From Ruegeria arenilitoris (GTDB taxonomy: Bacteria; Pseudomonadota; Alphaproteobacteria; Rhodobacterales; Rhodobacteraceae), in assembly GCF_013035315.1 (NCBI RefSeq), contig NZ_WQHP01000001.1, forward strand, positions 310,001 to 374,000: DNA of 64,000 nt, read 5' to 3'. The notes beneath the pieces were generated by a model. The model ran no database searches. It had not been told where the DNA came from and saw nothing but the letters and a program-made list of their open reading frames with translations. The position numbers were made by a program, and so were the translations under genes. Positions 31,545 through 40,335 of this stretch are shown one piece after another (within the stretch, counting starts at the first letter, position 1; each line of letters begins with the position of its first letter).

Positions 31545-31597
31545 TTAAGCCTCCTCAGGCAGAAAGTTCAGACCGCGCCCGCAGGCACCGGTGATCG

Positions 31598-32302
31598 TTA
31601 CTTGGGACCGTGCCAGTCGATTGGGCAAATCTCGGCAGACTTGCCACCGAAATCCCAGACGCGGCCGTAGTCGCGCACTTTGGACTTGGTCCCGCGCGCC
31701 ACGATGATATCCGGGCCCATCCAGTACTTGGAGTTTGAGACCATGACCGGGTGATCCGCATCTTTACCGGCCAGCATCTCAATCTCGCCTTGGATTTTGC
31801 GGCCGATCATTATGCGACGCTTGGTGCCGTCGCGTTCGATCTGAACCGGAGCCCGCTCTGCCCCGATGATCTCGCTCACCAGCATGGTGAACAGGCCGGT
31901 GGTTCCGCCTGCCTGACCGCTAAAGATTTGCAGCAGCCCGTTATACGCCTTGCCGCTGGCACGCTCGTCAACATATGCGGCGACTTTCCACTGTCCCTCG
32001 CCCATGCGGCCCGGAATATCGACCAGTAGCCCCACGCTCAGACCGGACAAGTCTTCGCCTTCGTAATGACCTTCATCGATGATGACACCCATCCAGGCGT
32101 GGCAATGTCCCTCGGTCGGAGGATGCGCGCCCAGAGACACAACGCAGGGACAGAACACATCGCAGGAACAGTTCAGGATCAACTCACCCTTGATGGACCA
32201 TTCTGTCGGACTCATCTCTCGGCGTTTGGGGTTGGGCATCCGGCTGTCAATGCGCTGGCTGATCGGCAGCCTGTCAGCTTCGGGTTTTCTGTTCTTAGCC
32301 AT
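31598..32302 (-). CDS. DUF1326 protein with CxCx3CxC metal-binding-like motif
   Basis: 234 residues from the ATG at 32302, preceded by GGAGGT that sits in the last codons of the upstream gene; a TTG at 32323 is less likely. Key feature: LNCSCDVFCPCVVS with C45, C47, C51 and C53, closely followed by H60, H66, C67 and H68 (EGHCHAW), a strong transition-metal-site pattern. The rest is beta-rich and includes long hydrophilic loops. No signal peptide. DUF1326 genes are often paired with DUF2182 genes, as here; molecular role unknown. Fourth from the operon's end, directly ahead of dmdA. Confidence 0.85.
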   Translation of the reverse strand: MAKNRKPEADRLPISQRIDSRMPNPKRREMSPTEWSIKGELILNCSCDVFCPCVVSLGAHPPTEGHCHAWMGVIIDEGHYEGEDLSGLSVGLLVDIPGRMGEGQWKVAAYVDERASGKAYNGLLQIFSGQAGGTTGLFTMLVSEIIGAERAPVQIERDGTKRRIMIGRKIQGEIEMLAGKDADHPVMVSNSKYWMGPDIIVARGTKSKVRDYGRVWDFGGKSAEICPIDWHGPK

Positions 32303-32306
32303 AGGC

Positions 32307-33098
32307 TTAACCTCCGTAAGCAAAGGGATAGATGAGCAGGAGAAGCCCTCCTGCGATAAGTGTGAAGCCCAAAGGCCGCGTGATCACATGACCAACTTGC
32401 GGCAACTTCTCGAGCACCATGAAGAATGTCGCGAGGCCCATCCACAACAGGCTCATGACACCACCGACAAAGCCAAGCGCCATGAAGCCCCAGCAGCAGC
32501 CGACGCAGAACGCGCCCAGCCCAAGGCCCATGCGCAGCCCCCCCACGAAACCTGTCTGCCAATGGCCCAGGAAATACGTCATGGGCGCGTGACAGACGCC
32601 GTGGCAAACCTCTTTCGCGCGGGTGAACTGAAACGCGCCGACGGCGATCATCAGCCCTCCGGCAAACCACGAGGATTTGGAGATGCCCAGCATGTCCACT
32701 ACGCCTCCGAACAACAGCGCCAATTGCACTCCGGTTATCAGGGCGGCGAATCCGACCCAGACCACCAGATACCCGCTCAACACGCCCAACCACCCGGCGC
32801 GCGAGCCGTTTGCGCTGCGGATCAGGTCCTCATAGCTGCGGAGCGTTGGGACAAGCGTCGGCAGCATCATTGCCGCCATCATAATCGCCCACATCCAGAA
32901 CAGGGGTCCAAACTCGGCCATGGGCATATACATGTCCATGCGCGGATCCATCGCCGCCATCGCCTGCCCCATGGTTCCCGGCCGACCGATCAAATCCAGA
33001 TCCATATCGCGGCTCATGGTGAACATGACCCACCACGCCCACAGGATCAGGGCGTAAAATCCCAGCCAAAGGCTATTCCTCAGAACTGCGCGACTCAC
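32307..33098 (-). CDS. DUF2182 integral membrane protein (predicted metal-binding)
   Basis: 263 residues, six to seven membrane helices. Family marks: MWAIMMAAMMLPTLVPTL, GVCHAPMTYFLGHWQTGF and GAFCVGCCWGFMALGFVGGVMSLLWMG, with His and Cys inside membrane segments and methionine-rich stretches (MDPRMDMYMPMAEF). Start is GTG with GGAGG six bases upstream. First gene of the unit with DUF1326, dmdA and acuI, and divergent from the GntR gene. Could move or handle a metal, possibly copper, but this is inference. Confidence 0.85.
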   Translation of the reverse strand: MSRAVLRNSLWLGFYALILWAWWVMFTMSRDMDLDLIGRPGTMGQAMAAMDPRMDMYMPMAEFGPLFWMWAIMMAAMMLPTLVPTLRSYEDLIRSANGSRAGWLGVLSGYLVVWVGFAALITGVQLALLFGGVVDMLGISKSSWFAGGLMIAVGAFQFTRAKEVCHGVCHAPMTYFLGHWQTGFVGGLRMGLGLGAFCVGCCWGFMALGFVGGVMSLLWMGLATFFMVLEKLPQVGHVITRPLGFTLIAGGLLLLIYPFAYGG

Positions 33099-33128
33099 GC
33101 TTTCCTCCCGACTCAGTTCTTGCTTTTG

Positions 33129-33154
33129 AAATGTCAGACTTTTAAATGTCAGAC
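33129..33154. promoter_or_regulatory. Tandem operator candidate between DUF2182 and gntR
   Basis: AAATGTCAGAC at 33129-33139 is repeated exactly at 33144-33154 (period 15 bp). Each copy contains the palindrome GTC-a-GAC, perfect as TGTCAGACA in the second copy. Placed between the divergent DUF2182 and GntR genes, it is the best candidate for the regulator's binding site. Confidence 0.55.
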
Positions 33155-33184
33155 AAATAAAATCTCACCAATGGTCCCCGGAAT

Positions 33185-33916
33185 ATGAAAATCGACCCCA
33201 AAAAACCTGCCGATCTGTCGGCGCAGATTGCGCAGGCCATCCGCGACGCCATTATTTCGGGGCAATTGATCGTGGACGAGCGTCTTCCGTCAGAAGCGGA
33301 ACTGTCCGAACAGTTCCAAGTGTCGCGCCCCACTGTGCGCGAAGCTCTGAAGCGGTTGGCAGCGCAGTCTCTGATCCGCACTCAACGCGGCGCAAGCGGC
33401 GGGGCTTTTGTGAACCGTCTGAGTTTTGAGAACGCGTATTCGCAGCAGATCACGACCTCGACCTTGTTGCTGTCGATGAACGCCGTCAGTTTCGACACTG
33501 CGTGCGAGGCGCGCTTTGCGCTGGAACGCGCTTGCGCTGCACTGTCTGCCCAACGTCGAACCGCCGATCAGCTGGCCACCATGCGGGCCGAGATTCATCG
33601 GCAAAGCCAGCCAGGTCTGACGGACGAAGCGTTCTGCGCATCAGATGTGGCCTTTCACCGGGCGCTTGTGGATGGAGCCGATAACCCTGTGCTGTCCTAT
33701 CAACTGGCCGGCGCGGTCGAGGCCATGCAGCCCCTGATGAACATGATCACCTTCACCGCTCGATCCCGCGAGGCGATCATAGCCCTTCACAGCCAAATTG
33801 CCGATGCGTTGGAAATTCGGGATGGGGCAAAAGTTGACGCGACATTGGTCGAACTCGAGAATTACACGCGACAATTGGCGCGGGATGTCGCACAACAGCG
33901 CCGCAAACCCGCGTAA
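33185..33916 (+). CDS. FadR-type GntR transcriptional regulator
   Basis: 243 residues. GntR winged helix-turn-helix at residues about 10-75 (DERLPSEAELSEQFQVSRPTVREALKRLAAQSLIRTQRG), then an all-helical FCD ligand-binding domain with FHRALVDGADNPVL and LHSQIADAL carrying the usual Asp/His metal ligands. Divergent from DUF2182-DUF1326-dmdA-acuI, so it probably controls that operon in response to DMSP or a breakdown product such as acrylate. A GntR regulator next to dmdA is also found in Ruegeria pomeroyi. Its own transcript probably includes the DUF4345 gene. Confidence 0.92.
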   Translation: MKIDPKKPADLSAQIAQAIRDAIISGQLIVDERLPSEAELSEQFQVSRPTVREALKRLAAQSLIRTQRGASGGAFVNRLSFENAYSQQITTSTLLLSMNAVSFDTACEARFALERACAALSAQRRTADQLATMRAEIHRQSQPGLTDEAFCASDVAFHRALVDGADNPVLSYQLAGAVEAMQPLMNMITFTARSREAIIALHSQIADALEIRDGAKVDATLVELENYTRQLARDVAQQRRKPA

Positions 33917-33926
33917 GGAGATCAGG

Positions 33927-34289
33927 ATGACCACCGCATTAAATGTGATTGCCGCTCTGATGACCATCGGGTTCGGCCTGTTCGGCTTTCTGGCACCCAG
34001 CTTCACCCTGGGGGCATTGGATCTGACGACGACTGACAGCAACATGGGGTTAAGCGAGATGCGAGCCTCGGTTGGGGGGCTGTTCGTGGTCACCGGAGTT
34101 GCCGTTCTGTGGCTGAACAACCCATTGGCTTACGCGATGCTGGGCGTCGTCTATGCGGGCGCGGCCTTGGGTCGGTTCGTGTCCGTTGCTCTGGACAACC
34201 CACCCTTGGTCAAAGCAGCGACTTTTGGTGGAATCGAACTTGTCCTGGCGCTTTGGTTAATTTTGGCGAACATCAACAGGGCGGCTTAA
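33927..34289 (+). CDS. DUF4345-like small membrane protein
   Basis: 120 residues from the ATG at 33927 with AAGGAG upstream. Four hydrophobic helices, GFGLFGFLAPSFTLGAL near the start, and the SEMRASVGGLFVVTGVAVLWL middle typical of DUF4345. Function unknown. Eleven bases downstream of gntR, so probably co-transcribed; may be a membrane partner of the regulated pathway or chance neighbour. Confidence 0.75.
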   Translation: MTTALNVIAALMTIGFGLFGFLAPSFTLGALDLTTTDSNMGLSEMRASVGGLFVVTGVAVLWLNNPLAYAMLGVVYAGAALGRFVSVALDNPPLVKAATFGGIELVLALWLILANINRAA

Positions 34290-34309
34290 GTCTTTGTTAT
34301 AAATCGGCA

Positions 34310-34706
34310 TCGCGGTGCGCATTCCAGGTTTGCATCCGGTCGGCAGCTCACCTATATAGAGTATGTCCTTCGGGACTATGGACATAAACGCGCTCGTAAT
34401 AAGCGGATCGGACCCGGGGGCGGTACCCGGCGGCTCCACCATACACCTTCTGGAGGTATCCTTCGTTTGAGGAACTCTTTCAGGATCGGGGGGCCGAAAT
34501 AGGATCGACGAACGTCTAAAGGGGTTAGCTTTGTCTCGGCTGTCTGCCACCGTTATCGGCGAAACTAGTACAATTGCAAACGACAATCGTGCTCCGGTTG
34601 CAGTTGCTGCGTAAGCAGTAGCAAGACCGAAACTTAAGCCCTTGCGCCTAGCCGCGTAAGGCGGGGTTCGCAGGTACCTGGCAACAGAAACCTGCATTTC
34701 CCACTT
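34310..34706 (+). ncRNA. ssrA: tmRNA, permuted two-piece form (alphaproteobacterial)
   Basis: Two-piece tmRNA gene. The acceptor piece comes first and ends in CCACCA at 34436-34441 with the T-arm region GGACCCGGGGGCGGTACCC; an intervening stretch (34442-34489) is removed. The coding piece starts at 34490 with GGGGCCG, which pairs with CGGCTCC of the acceptor stem. The tag ORF at 34576-34614 encodes ANDNRAPVAVAA followed by TAA, a close match to tags of Rhodobacterales. CAGGTTT (about 34325) can pair with AAACCTG near 34700 to join the halves. A TATAAA box lies upstream of about 34310. Exact ends are estimated. Confidence 0.93.
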
Positions 34707-34798
34707 AAAGTCTGAGTTTTTTGCCTGAACGTGCACATGTTCAGAGTTTTTTCACTCTTTCGTCTCATGCTGACCTCAACAGAATAAGGAGAGCTGGG

Positions 34799-35230
34799 AT
34801 GTCGCACGCAGATCTACTCAGAGAATGGTATTCCGAGGTTTGGGAAAACGGGAATACCGACGCCATCGATCAGTATTTCGCGCCGGACACCACGGCCGAG
34901 GGCCTTATTCCCGAAATGCAGGTTGGTGCGGACGATTTCCGCGACCTGGTCATGGCTTTCCGTCACATCCTGGGCGATATCAAGGTCGAGATGCCGAAGG
35001 TTGTTGAATATGGCGATTGGGTTTCGGCCATTATTCACCTGCGCATAACACGGGCCGATAATGGGGCCCCGCTGCAGGCCACTGGCAGCGTCTTTGGCCG
35101 GATCAAAGATGGCCGTATGGTCGAGGCGTATAACCAGTTCGACTTCATCTCGTTGTTTGAGCAGCTTGGGCAATTTCCGCAGGATACCCTTCCGGTATGC
35201 ATGACGGGTCAACGTTTGGATTGGGCCTGA
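34799..35230 (+). CDS. SnoaL-like/ester cyclase family protein
   Basis: 143 residues from the ATG at 34799, with AAGGAGAG eight bases upstream. NTF2-like fold: EWYSEVWENGNTDAIDQYFAPDTTAEGL, FRDLVMAFRHILGDIKVEMPKVVEYGDWVSAIIHL, GSVFGRIKDGRMVEAYNQFDF. This is the SnoaL-like polyketide-cyclase branch; no specific reaction assigned. A different branch from the NTF2-like protein at 2115. Monocistronic by position. Confidence 0.75.
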   Translation: MSHADLLREWYSEVWENGNTDAIDQYFAPDTTAEGLIPEMQVGADDFRDLVMAFRHILGDIKVEMPKVVEYGDWVSAIIHLRITRADNGAPLQATGSVFGRIKDGRMVEAYNQFDFISLFEQLGQFPQDTLPVCMTGQRLDWA

Positions 35231-35356
35231 ACGCCTTCGCAATCTTGACCCCTCTGGCGCTTACGCTGTAGCTAGTGCCATGGGGTAAGATTGCGAACAC
35301 CCCGTGAGGCGTCAGCCCAAGTTTCGCATGGATCCGACAAAACCAGGAGACATGCT

Positions 35357-36172
35357 GTGCCCGCGCCCAACGCCATAACCCCAAAGCAATTGCTTAGGCT
35401 GATCGGAACACCCAAAGCACCAATACTCATCGACATCTGTATCGACGCGGATTTTGAGGCCGATCCATATCTGATCCCCAGCTCCATTCGCCATTCAGCG
35501 CAGGACGTCGAGGGGCTTGCGGCTTTGATTGCCGACCGCCCTGCTGTCGTGATTTGCCAAAAGGGTAAGAAACTCAGCCAGGCTGTTGTTTCGTTCCTGC
35601 GCAGCAGCGGCATTCAAGCTGAGTATCTTGAGGGCGGAATGGTCGCCTGGCGCGAAACAAAAGATGCGCCTCGTGTGCCCGCCTCGGCTCTGAAAACGCT
35701 GCGGCCAGAGGGCTCGCTTTGGATCACTCGGCATCGCCCAAAGATCGACCGCATTGCCTGCCCTTGGCTGATCCGTCGTTTTGTCGATCCCCGCGCCCGT
35801 TTCTTGTTCGTCGCGCCAACTGAAGTCGAGGCCGCTGCCGCCATCTTTGACGCGACCCCGTTCGATGTCGAGAATACCTTTTGGAGCCACCGACAGGACC
35901 GCTGCACCTTTGACACCATGCTGGACGAGTTCGCGCTGCACTCACCTGCGTTGGATAGGCTGGCGACCGTGGTGCGGGCAGCCGACACAAATCGACACGA
36001 CCTCGCCCCCGAAGCAGCGGGTCTGCTGGCCGTATCGGTCGGCCTATCACGCCAATATCGCGATGACCACGAAGCATTGGCTGCGGGTATGCATCTGTAT
36101 GATGCGCTGTACCGTTGGGCGCGGGATGGGTTCGAAGAGCGTCACGATTGGCCAACGGATCGCAAATCATGA
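35357..36172 (+). CDS. Rhodanese-like domain fused to ChrB chromate-resistance domain
   Basis: 271 residues from the GTG at 35357 with AGGAGA upstream; an in-frame TTG at 35291 has no site. Residues 1-115 are a rhodanese fold with the loop Cys C67 in VVICQKGKKLSQ. Residues about 130-270 are the ChrB C-terminal domain (WITRHRPKIDRIACPWLIRRFVDPRARFLFV, FDTMLDEF). ChrB proteins regulate or assist chromate detoxification. It overlaps chrA by ATGA, so the two are coupled. Confidence 0.85.
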   Translation: MPAPNAITPKQLLRLIGTPKAPILIDICIDADFEADPYLIPSSIRHSAQDVEGLAALIADRPAVVICQKGKKLSQAVVSFLRSSGIQAEYLEGGMVAWRETKDAPRVPASALKTLRPEGSLWITRHRPKIDRIACPWLIRRFVDPRARFLFVAPTEVEAAAAIFDATPFDVENTFWSHRQDRCTFDTMLDEFALHSPALDRLATVVRAADTNRHDLAPEAAGLLAVSVGLSRQYRDDHEALAAGMHLYDALYRWARDGFEERHDWPTDRKS

Positions 36173-37422
36173 CACCAACACTGACGGATATGGTTCGCGT
36201 CTTTGGACGCATCGGCCTGCTGTCCTTCGGAGGGCCTGCCGCGCAGATTTCACTGATGCACCAGGAACTGGTGGAAAAACGCCCTTGGCTGGACGAACAG
36301 ACCTACCTGCGCGCGTTGTCTCTGTGCATGCTGTTGCCCGGCCCCGAGGCGATGCAACTTGCCACCTATGCCGGTTGGCGGTTGCGCGGCGTGACCGGAG
36401 GGTTGATCGCAGGCGGCCTTTTTGTGCTGCCCGGCGCGCTAATCATCGCGGTCCTAGTCGCCCTATACGCCGCATTCGGCGATCTGCCCTTGGTGCAAGC
36501 TGGTTTTCTGGGCGTAAAGGCCACGGTGATCGTCATCGTGCTGCAGGCGCTCAGGAATCTGTCGCGCAAGGCTCTGACTGATACTGAGCATAGGGTCATC
36601 GCCGGTCTGGGCTTCATCGCCATCTTCGCCTTTGATCTGCCCTTCCCGCTGATCATTCTGGGGGCTGCGATATGGGGTTACCTCAGTTTCCGGGTTGATG
36701 CGCCCCCAAATGCTGTCCCGCCTGCCCCAAACGCCGCCCGACCGCTGCGCACCTGCGCTGTTTGGCTGACGCTGTGGTTGGGTCCTCTGGTCTTGCTAAC
36801 TGTAACGGGACAGGACCTGTTAAGCGATCTGGGCTGGTTCTTTGCCCGCCTCGCCGTGGTCACCTTTGGCGGAGCATATGCTGTGCTGGCCTACATGACC
36901 CAGACCGTTGTCGATCAGTATCAGTGGATCACGACCGATCAGATGATCGACGCGCTGGGCCTTGCAGAAACAACGCCCGGCCCGTTGATCTTGGTGACTC
37001 AGTTCGTCGCCATGCTGACTGGACAGATCACAGGAGGCATGCCGCTGGCTCTGGCGGCCGGCGCGGTTGCGTTGTGGGCGACCTTTGTGCCCTGTTTTCT
37101 GTGGATTTTCCTCGCGGCGCCTTACCTGGACCACTTGGCCGCGCGCCCAAAGCTGTCTGCTGCGCTGCATGGGATAACGGCTGCGGTGGTCGGCGTGATT
37201 CTCAACCTTTCGGTGTGGTTTGCGCTGAACGTTCTTTTTGGAACGATCCCGCAAAAAACATGGGGCATCCTCAGCCTTCCGTGGCCCGAGCTCGCCACAT
37301 TAAACCTGCAGGCTGTGGGGCTGACGATCGTGGCCGGGGTGTTGATATTCAAGCTAAAATTCGGCATGGGGTTGACGCTGGCCATAATGGCCGCGGCGGG
37401 ACTCGGGTTGCATTTTCTTTAA
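36169..37422 (+). CDS. chrA: Chromate efflux transporter ChrA
   Basis: 417 residues with about ten helices in two similar halves. Family motifs: GRIGLLSFGGPAAQISLMH and LLPGPEAMQLATYAGWRLRG in the first half; FARLAVVTFGGAYAVLAYMTQ and ALGLAETTPGPLILVTQFV in the second. Exports chromate from the cytoplasm. Start taken at the ATGA overlap with the rhodanese-ChrB gene. Confidence 0.95.
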   Translation: MTPTLTDMVRVFGRIGLLSFGGPAAQISLMHQELVEKRPWLDEQTYLRALSLCMLLPGPEAMQLATYAGWRLRGVTGGLIAGGLFVLPGALIIAVLVALYAAFGDLPLVQAGFLGVKATVIVIVLQALRNLSRKALTDTEHRVIAGLGFIAIFAFDLPFPLIILGAAIWGYLSFRVDAPPNAVPPAPNAARPLRTCAVWLTLWLGPLVLLTVTGQDLLSDLGWFFARLAVVTFGGAYAVLAYMTQTVVDQYQWITTDQMIDALGLAETTPGPLILVTQFVAMLTGQITGGMPLALAAGAVALWATFVPCFLWIFLAAPYLDHLAARPKLSAALHGITAAVVGVILNLSVWFALNVLFGTIPQKTWGILSLPWPELATLNLQAVGLTIVAGVLIFKLKFGMGLTLAIMAAAGLGLHFL

Positions 37423-37498
37423 ACAATCCAACCACACGCGGTCTTTCGTTTCCCAAGGAATCGCCTATGCTTGGGGTAACCATTTTTGAGGATGACAC

Positions 37499-37960
37499 AT
37501 GCCGCAGGACATTGATTACGGAACCCTGATGCACACCGCGATGCGCGGGCTGATCCAGAAGGTTCTGACCAACGTGGCTGAAAACGGCCTGCCCGGGGCA
37601 CATCATTTCTTCATCACGTTCGATACCCGGCAGGAGGGTGTGGAACTGGCGGATTGGCTGCACGATCGGTATCCCGAAGAAATGACAATCGTTATGCAGC
37701 ACTGGTTCGAAAATCTTGAGGTGGGCGACGAAGGCTTTGCCATCACGCTGAACTTTGGAGATGCGCCCGAGCCGTTGTATATCCCCTACACCGCGATCAA
37801 GACCTTCGTGGACCCGTCCGTTGAATTTGGGCTACGGTTTGAAAGTTCTGAGGACGAGGATGAGATCGGAACTCATATCGTTGAAGAAACGATCGAGGTC
37901 GAGGAAACTCCGGTCCAGCATGATGCTGATGTGGTCTCGCTGGACAGTTTCAGAAAGTAA
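37499..37960 (+). CDS. sspB: ClpXP adaptor SspB (alpha type)
   Basis: 153 residues. Core DIDYGTLMHTAMRGLIQKVLTNV and HHFFITFDTRQEGVELADWL is the alphaproteobacterial SspB fold; an acidic flexible linker (DEDEIGTHIVEETIEVEE) ends in a short C-terminal tail (VVSLDSFRK) that docks on ClpX. It binds ssrA-tagged proteins and speeds their degradation. The gene lies 2.8 kb from ssrA, so tag and adaptor are close together. Ends at a terminator. Confidence 0.93.
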   Translation: MPQDIDYGTLMHTAMRGLIQKVLTNVAENGLPGAHHFFITFDTRQEGVELADWLHDRYPEEMTIVMQHWFENLEVGDEGFAITLNFGDAPEPLYIPYTAIKTFVDPSVEFGLRFESSEDEDEIGTHIVEETIEVEETPVQHDADVVSLDSFRK

Positions 37961-37967
37961 GTCCCGA

Positions 37968-37998
37968 CAAAAAGCCCCCGCCACGCGCGGGGTTTACT
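37968..37998. terminator. Bidirectional terminator between sspB and the secreted protein gene
   Basis: Stem CCCCGC (37976-37981)/GCGGGG (37987-37992), with AAAA before and TTT after, so it works on both strands. It overlaps the stop codon of the gene at 37994. Confidence 0.75.
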
Positions 37999-38557
37999 GC
38001 TTCTCAAGGAAGGTTTCCACGGACCGCGACTTCACGCCATTGCGGAACCGCGAGAACGAAAGGTTCAAACCGCCTTCGGCCAGTGTTCGGTCGAACTGCT
38101 GAAGTTCATATCCGCCATTCTCATCAATGAACAACGAAAACACTGTCAGGGTTTGGCCTTCGATCCGACCCCAGACAAAGGGTTCGCCCTGCATTGGATC
38201 CAGAGGCACCTCATGCCCGAACACATTGCGCTTCATCGCGGCCGAGTAGACATCAGGGCGGCCAGACTCCTTGAAATCGATTGAAAAAGACTGCTCTTTG
38301 ACACGGCCATCAGGTTTATAGGTCGTGGTCTTCCAGCTGACGTTGAAGCCGTCTTTCGTCTCGTGGATGGACACACTCATGTCCCGAGGCGTCTCGGTGC
38401 CATCATCATCTACGACATTGGCCGAACCGACGTAATCTCCGACAAATGGTTTGATGTCCCCCGCCTGCGCCTGAAGGGTCAGGCAAGCGGCCCAAAACAG
38501 TACGCCCAGAGCAATTGCAACCAGCCTTTGCGGGTGAATTCGGGAAATCAGGAGCAC
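37994..38557 (-). CDS. Secreted protein of unknown function
   Basis: 187 residues. N-terminal signal peptide (LVAIALGVLFWAACLTLQAQA, likely cleavage after residue 32). Mature part is beta-rich with GDYVGSANVVDDDGTETPRDMSVSI and PVLDPMQGEPFVWGRI-like PLDPMQGEPFVWGRIEGQTLTVFSL. No family recognised beyond a conserved-hypothetical look. Probably periplasmic. Single gene, convergent with sspB. Confidence 0.75.
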   Translation of the reverse strand: MLLISRIHPQRLVAIALGVLFWAACLTLQAQAGDIKPFVGDYVGSANVVDDDGTETPRDMSVSIHETKDGFNVSWKTTTYKPDGRVKEQSFSIDFKESGRPDVYSAAMKRNVFGHEVPLDPMQGEPFVWGRIEGQTLTVFSLFIDENGGYELQQFDRTLAEGGLNLSFSRFRNGVKSRSVETFLEKQ

Positions 38558-38764
38558 TTGACCCTCCGGTTCTGTGGTTTTGTCATTCTAGCCGAGCGCT
38601 GCGCGCACACAATGGCCCTAATGCCCGTCCGCAAAAGAAAAATGACGCACCCGTGCGCCTATACCTTTGGCGGTGTTGAGCTTATGGTGCGCCCAACTGG
38701 CCGATTGCGCGATGACACTGTCACGGGTAAATGGCATGCGACTGCATACAATACGGAGTAACCG

Positions 38765-40159
38765 ATGTCTCAGACCCGCACCGAATCCGACAGCTTTGGC
38801 CCGTTGGAGGTTCCCGCCGACAAGTATTGGGGTGCTCAAACGCAACGTTCGATCATGAACTTCCCGATTGGCTGGGAAAAACAGCCCGTGGCCATCGTTC
38901 GCGCGTTGGGCGTGATCAAAAAGGCCTGTGCGATGGAGAACAAGTCCATTGGCAAGCTGGATGCAACGATCGCCGACGCGATTATTCAGGCTGCGGGTGA
39001 AGTGATTGAGGGCAAGTTTGACGACAACTTCCCTCTGGTCGTGTGGCAGACTGGTTCGGGTACGCAATCGAACATGAACTCGAACGAGGTCATCGCCAAC
39101 CGCGCGATCGAGATTTTGGGCGGTGTAATCGGCTCGAAAGACCCGGTGCATCCAAACGATCACTGTAACATGGGGCAGTCGTCGAACGACACCTTCCCGA
39201 CCGCGATGCATATCGCCACTGCGATGAGCGTGCGCGACGTGCTGATGCCGGGTCTTGAAAAGTTTGCTTCGGCTCTGGAAGCCAAGGCAAAAGAGTTTGC
39301 CGGCATCATCAAGATCGGTCGTACGCATACGCAAGACGCGACGCCACTGACACTGGAACAGGAATTCGGCGGTTATGCGCACCAGATTCGTCAGGGCATC
39401 GCCCGTGTCGAAGCCGCAATGCCCGGTATCTATGAACTGGCGCAAGGCGGCACCGCCGTTGGCACCGGTCTGAATACCCATAACGGCTGGGATGCGGCTG
39501 TCGCCAAGAACATGGCCGACATCACCGGCCTGCCCTTTGTAACCGCCCCCAACAAGTTCGAAGCCCTCGCCGCCCATGACGCGATGGTCTTTTTGTCGGG
39601 CGCTTTGGCGACAATTGCGGGCTCTTGCTACAAGATTGCCAATGACATCCGGTTCTTGGGCTCTGGTCCGCGTTCTGGGCTGGGTGAGCTGATCCTGCCA
39701 GAAAACGAGCCCGGTTCGTCCATCATGCCCGGTAAGGTGAACCCGACTCAGGCCGAGGCGCTGACGCAGGTCGCCGCGCATGTCATGGGCAACGACGCTG
39801 CGATGAAGTTTGCGGGCTCACAAGGCCACTTCCAGCTGAACGTTTATAACCCGATGATGTCGTACAACCTTTTGCAGTCCATCCAACTGCTGGGCGATGC
39901 CACCGACAGCTTTACCGAGCGGATGCTGCTGGGCATCAAGGCCAACGAGCCGCGCATCGATAAGCTGATGAAGGAATCGCTGATGCTGGTGACCGCGCTT
40001 GCGCCAACCATCGGGTATGACAACGCCACCACCGTCGCCAAGACGGCGCATAAGAACGGCACGACCCTCAAGGAAGAGGCTATCGCGCTGGGCTTTGTCG
40101 ATGAAGATACCTTTGACGCGGTCGTTCGGCCCGAACACATGATCGGCCCGAAAGACTGA
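38765..40159 (+). CDS. fumC: Class II fumarate hydratase
   Basis: 464 residues. Interconverts fumarate and malate. [19 protein letters not shown] near 97-113, catalytic base region [13 protein letters not shown] (His at 188), and the SS loop [16 protein letters not shown] at 317-330. GGAGTAACCG precedes the ATG. Two very small genes follow with overlapping starts. A 387-residue ORF on the opposite strand is a coding shadow. Confidence 0.98.
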   Translation: MSQTRTESDSFGPLEVPADKYWGAQTQRSIMNFPIGWEKQPVAIVRALGVIKKACAMENKSIGKLDATIADAIIQAAGEVIEGKFDDNFPLVVWQTGSGTQSNMNSNEVIANRAIEILGGVIGSKDPVHPNDHCNMGQSSNDTFPTAMHIATAMSVRDVLMPGLEKFASALEAKAKEFAGIIKIGRTHTQDATPLTLEQEFGGYAHQIRQGIARVEAAMPGIYELAQGGTAVGTGLNTHNGWDAAVAKNMADITGLPFVTAPNKFEALAAHDAMVFLSGALATIAGSCYKIANDIRFLGSGPRSGLGELILPENEPGSSIMPGKVNPTQAEALTQVAAHVMGNDAAMKFAGSQGHFQLNVYNPMMSYNLLQSIQLLGDATDSFTERMLLGIKANEPRIDKLMKESLMLVTALAPTIGYDNATTVAKTAHKNGTTLKEEAIALGFVDEDTFDAVVRPEHMIGPKD

Positions 40160-40335
40160 TGGGCAAACCGGTCAACCTGAACCGGTTCAGAAAAGAAAAA
40201 GCGCGGGCCGAGAACAAGGCCCGCGCAGACCAAAACGCCGTGGCGTTTGGGCGAAACAAGGCTGAAAAGAACGCCGACAAGCTGCGGCAGGAAAAACAGA
40301 AGCGCGACCTCGATGGTCACGAACTGGATGAATGA
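40159..40335 (+). CDS. DUF4169 small charged protein (58 residues)
   Basis: ORF beginning [20 protein letters not shown] and ending DGHELDE. Its ATG overlaps the fumC stop (TGATG), and its own stop overlaps the next ATG (ATGA), so fumC, this gene and the RHH gene are translated in a chain. Highly charged and helical, with repeated Lys/Arg/Glu (K/R-rich 12-50), as in DUF4169. Function unknown. Too short for many gene callers. Confidence 0.85.
   Translation: MGKPVNLNRFRKEKARAENKARADQNAVAFGRNKAEKNADKLRQEKQKRDLDGHELDE

Noticed and set aside
38618..39781. 387-residue ORF antisense to fumC
   Set aside because: It mirrors the fumC codons, has no family look or ribosome site, and the fumC protein is certain.
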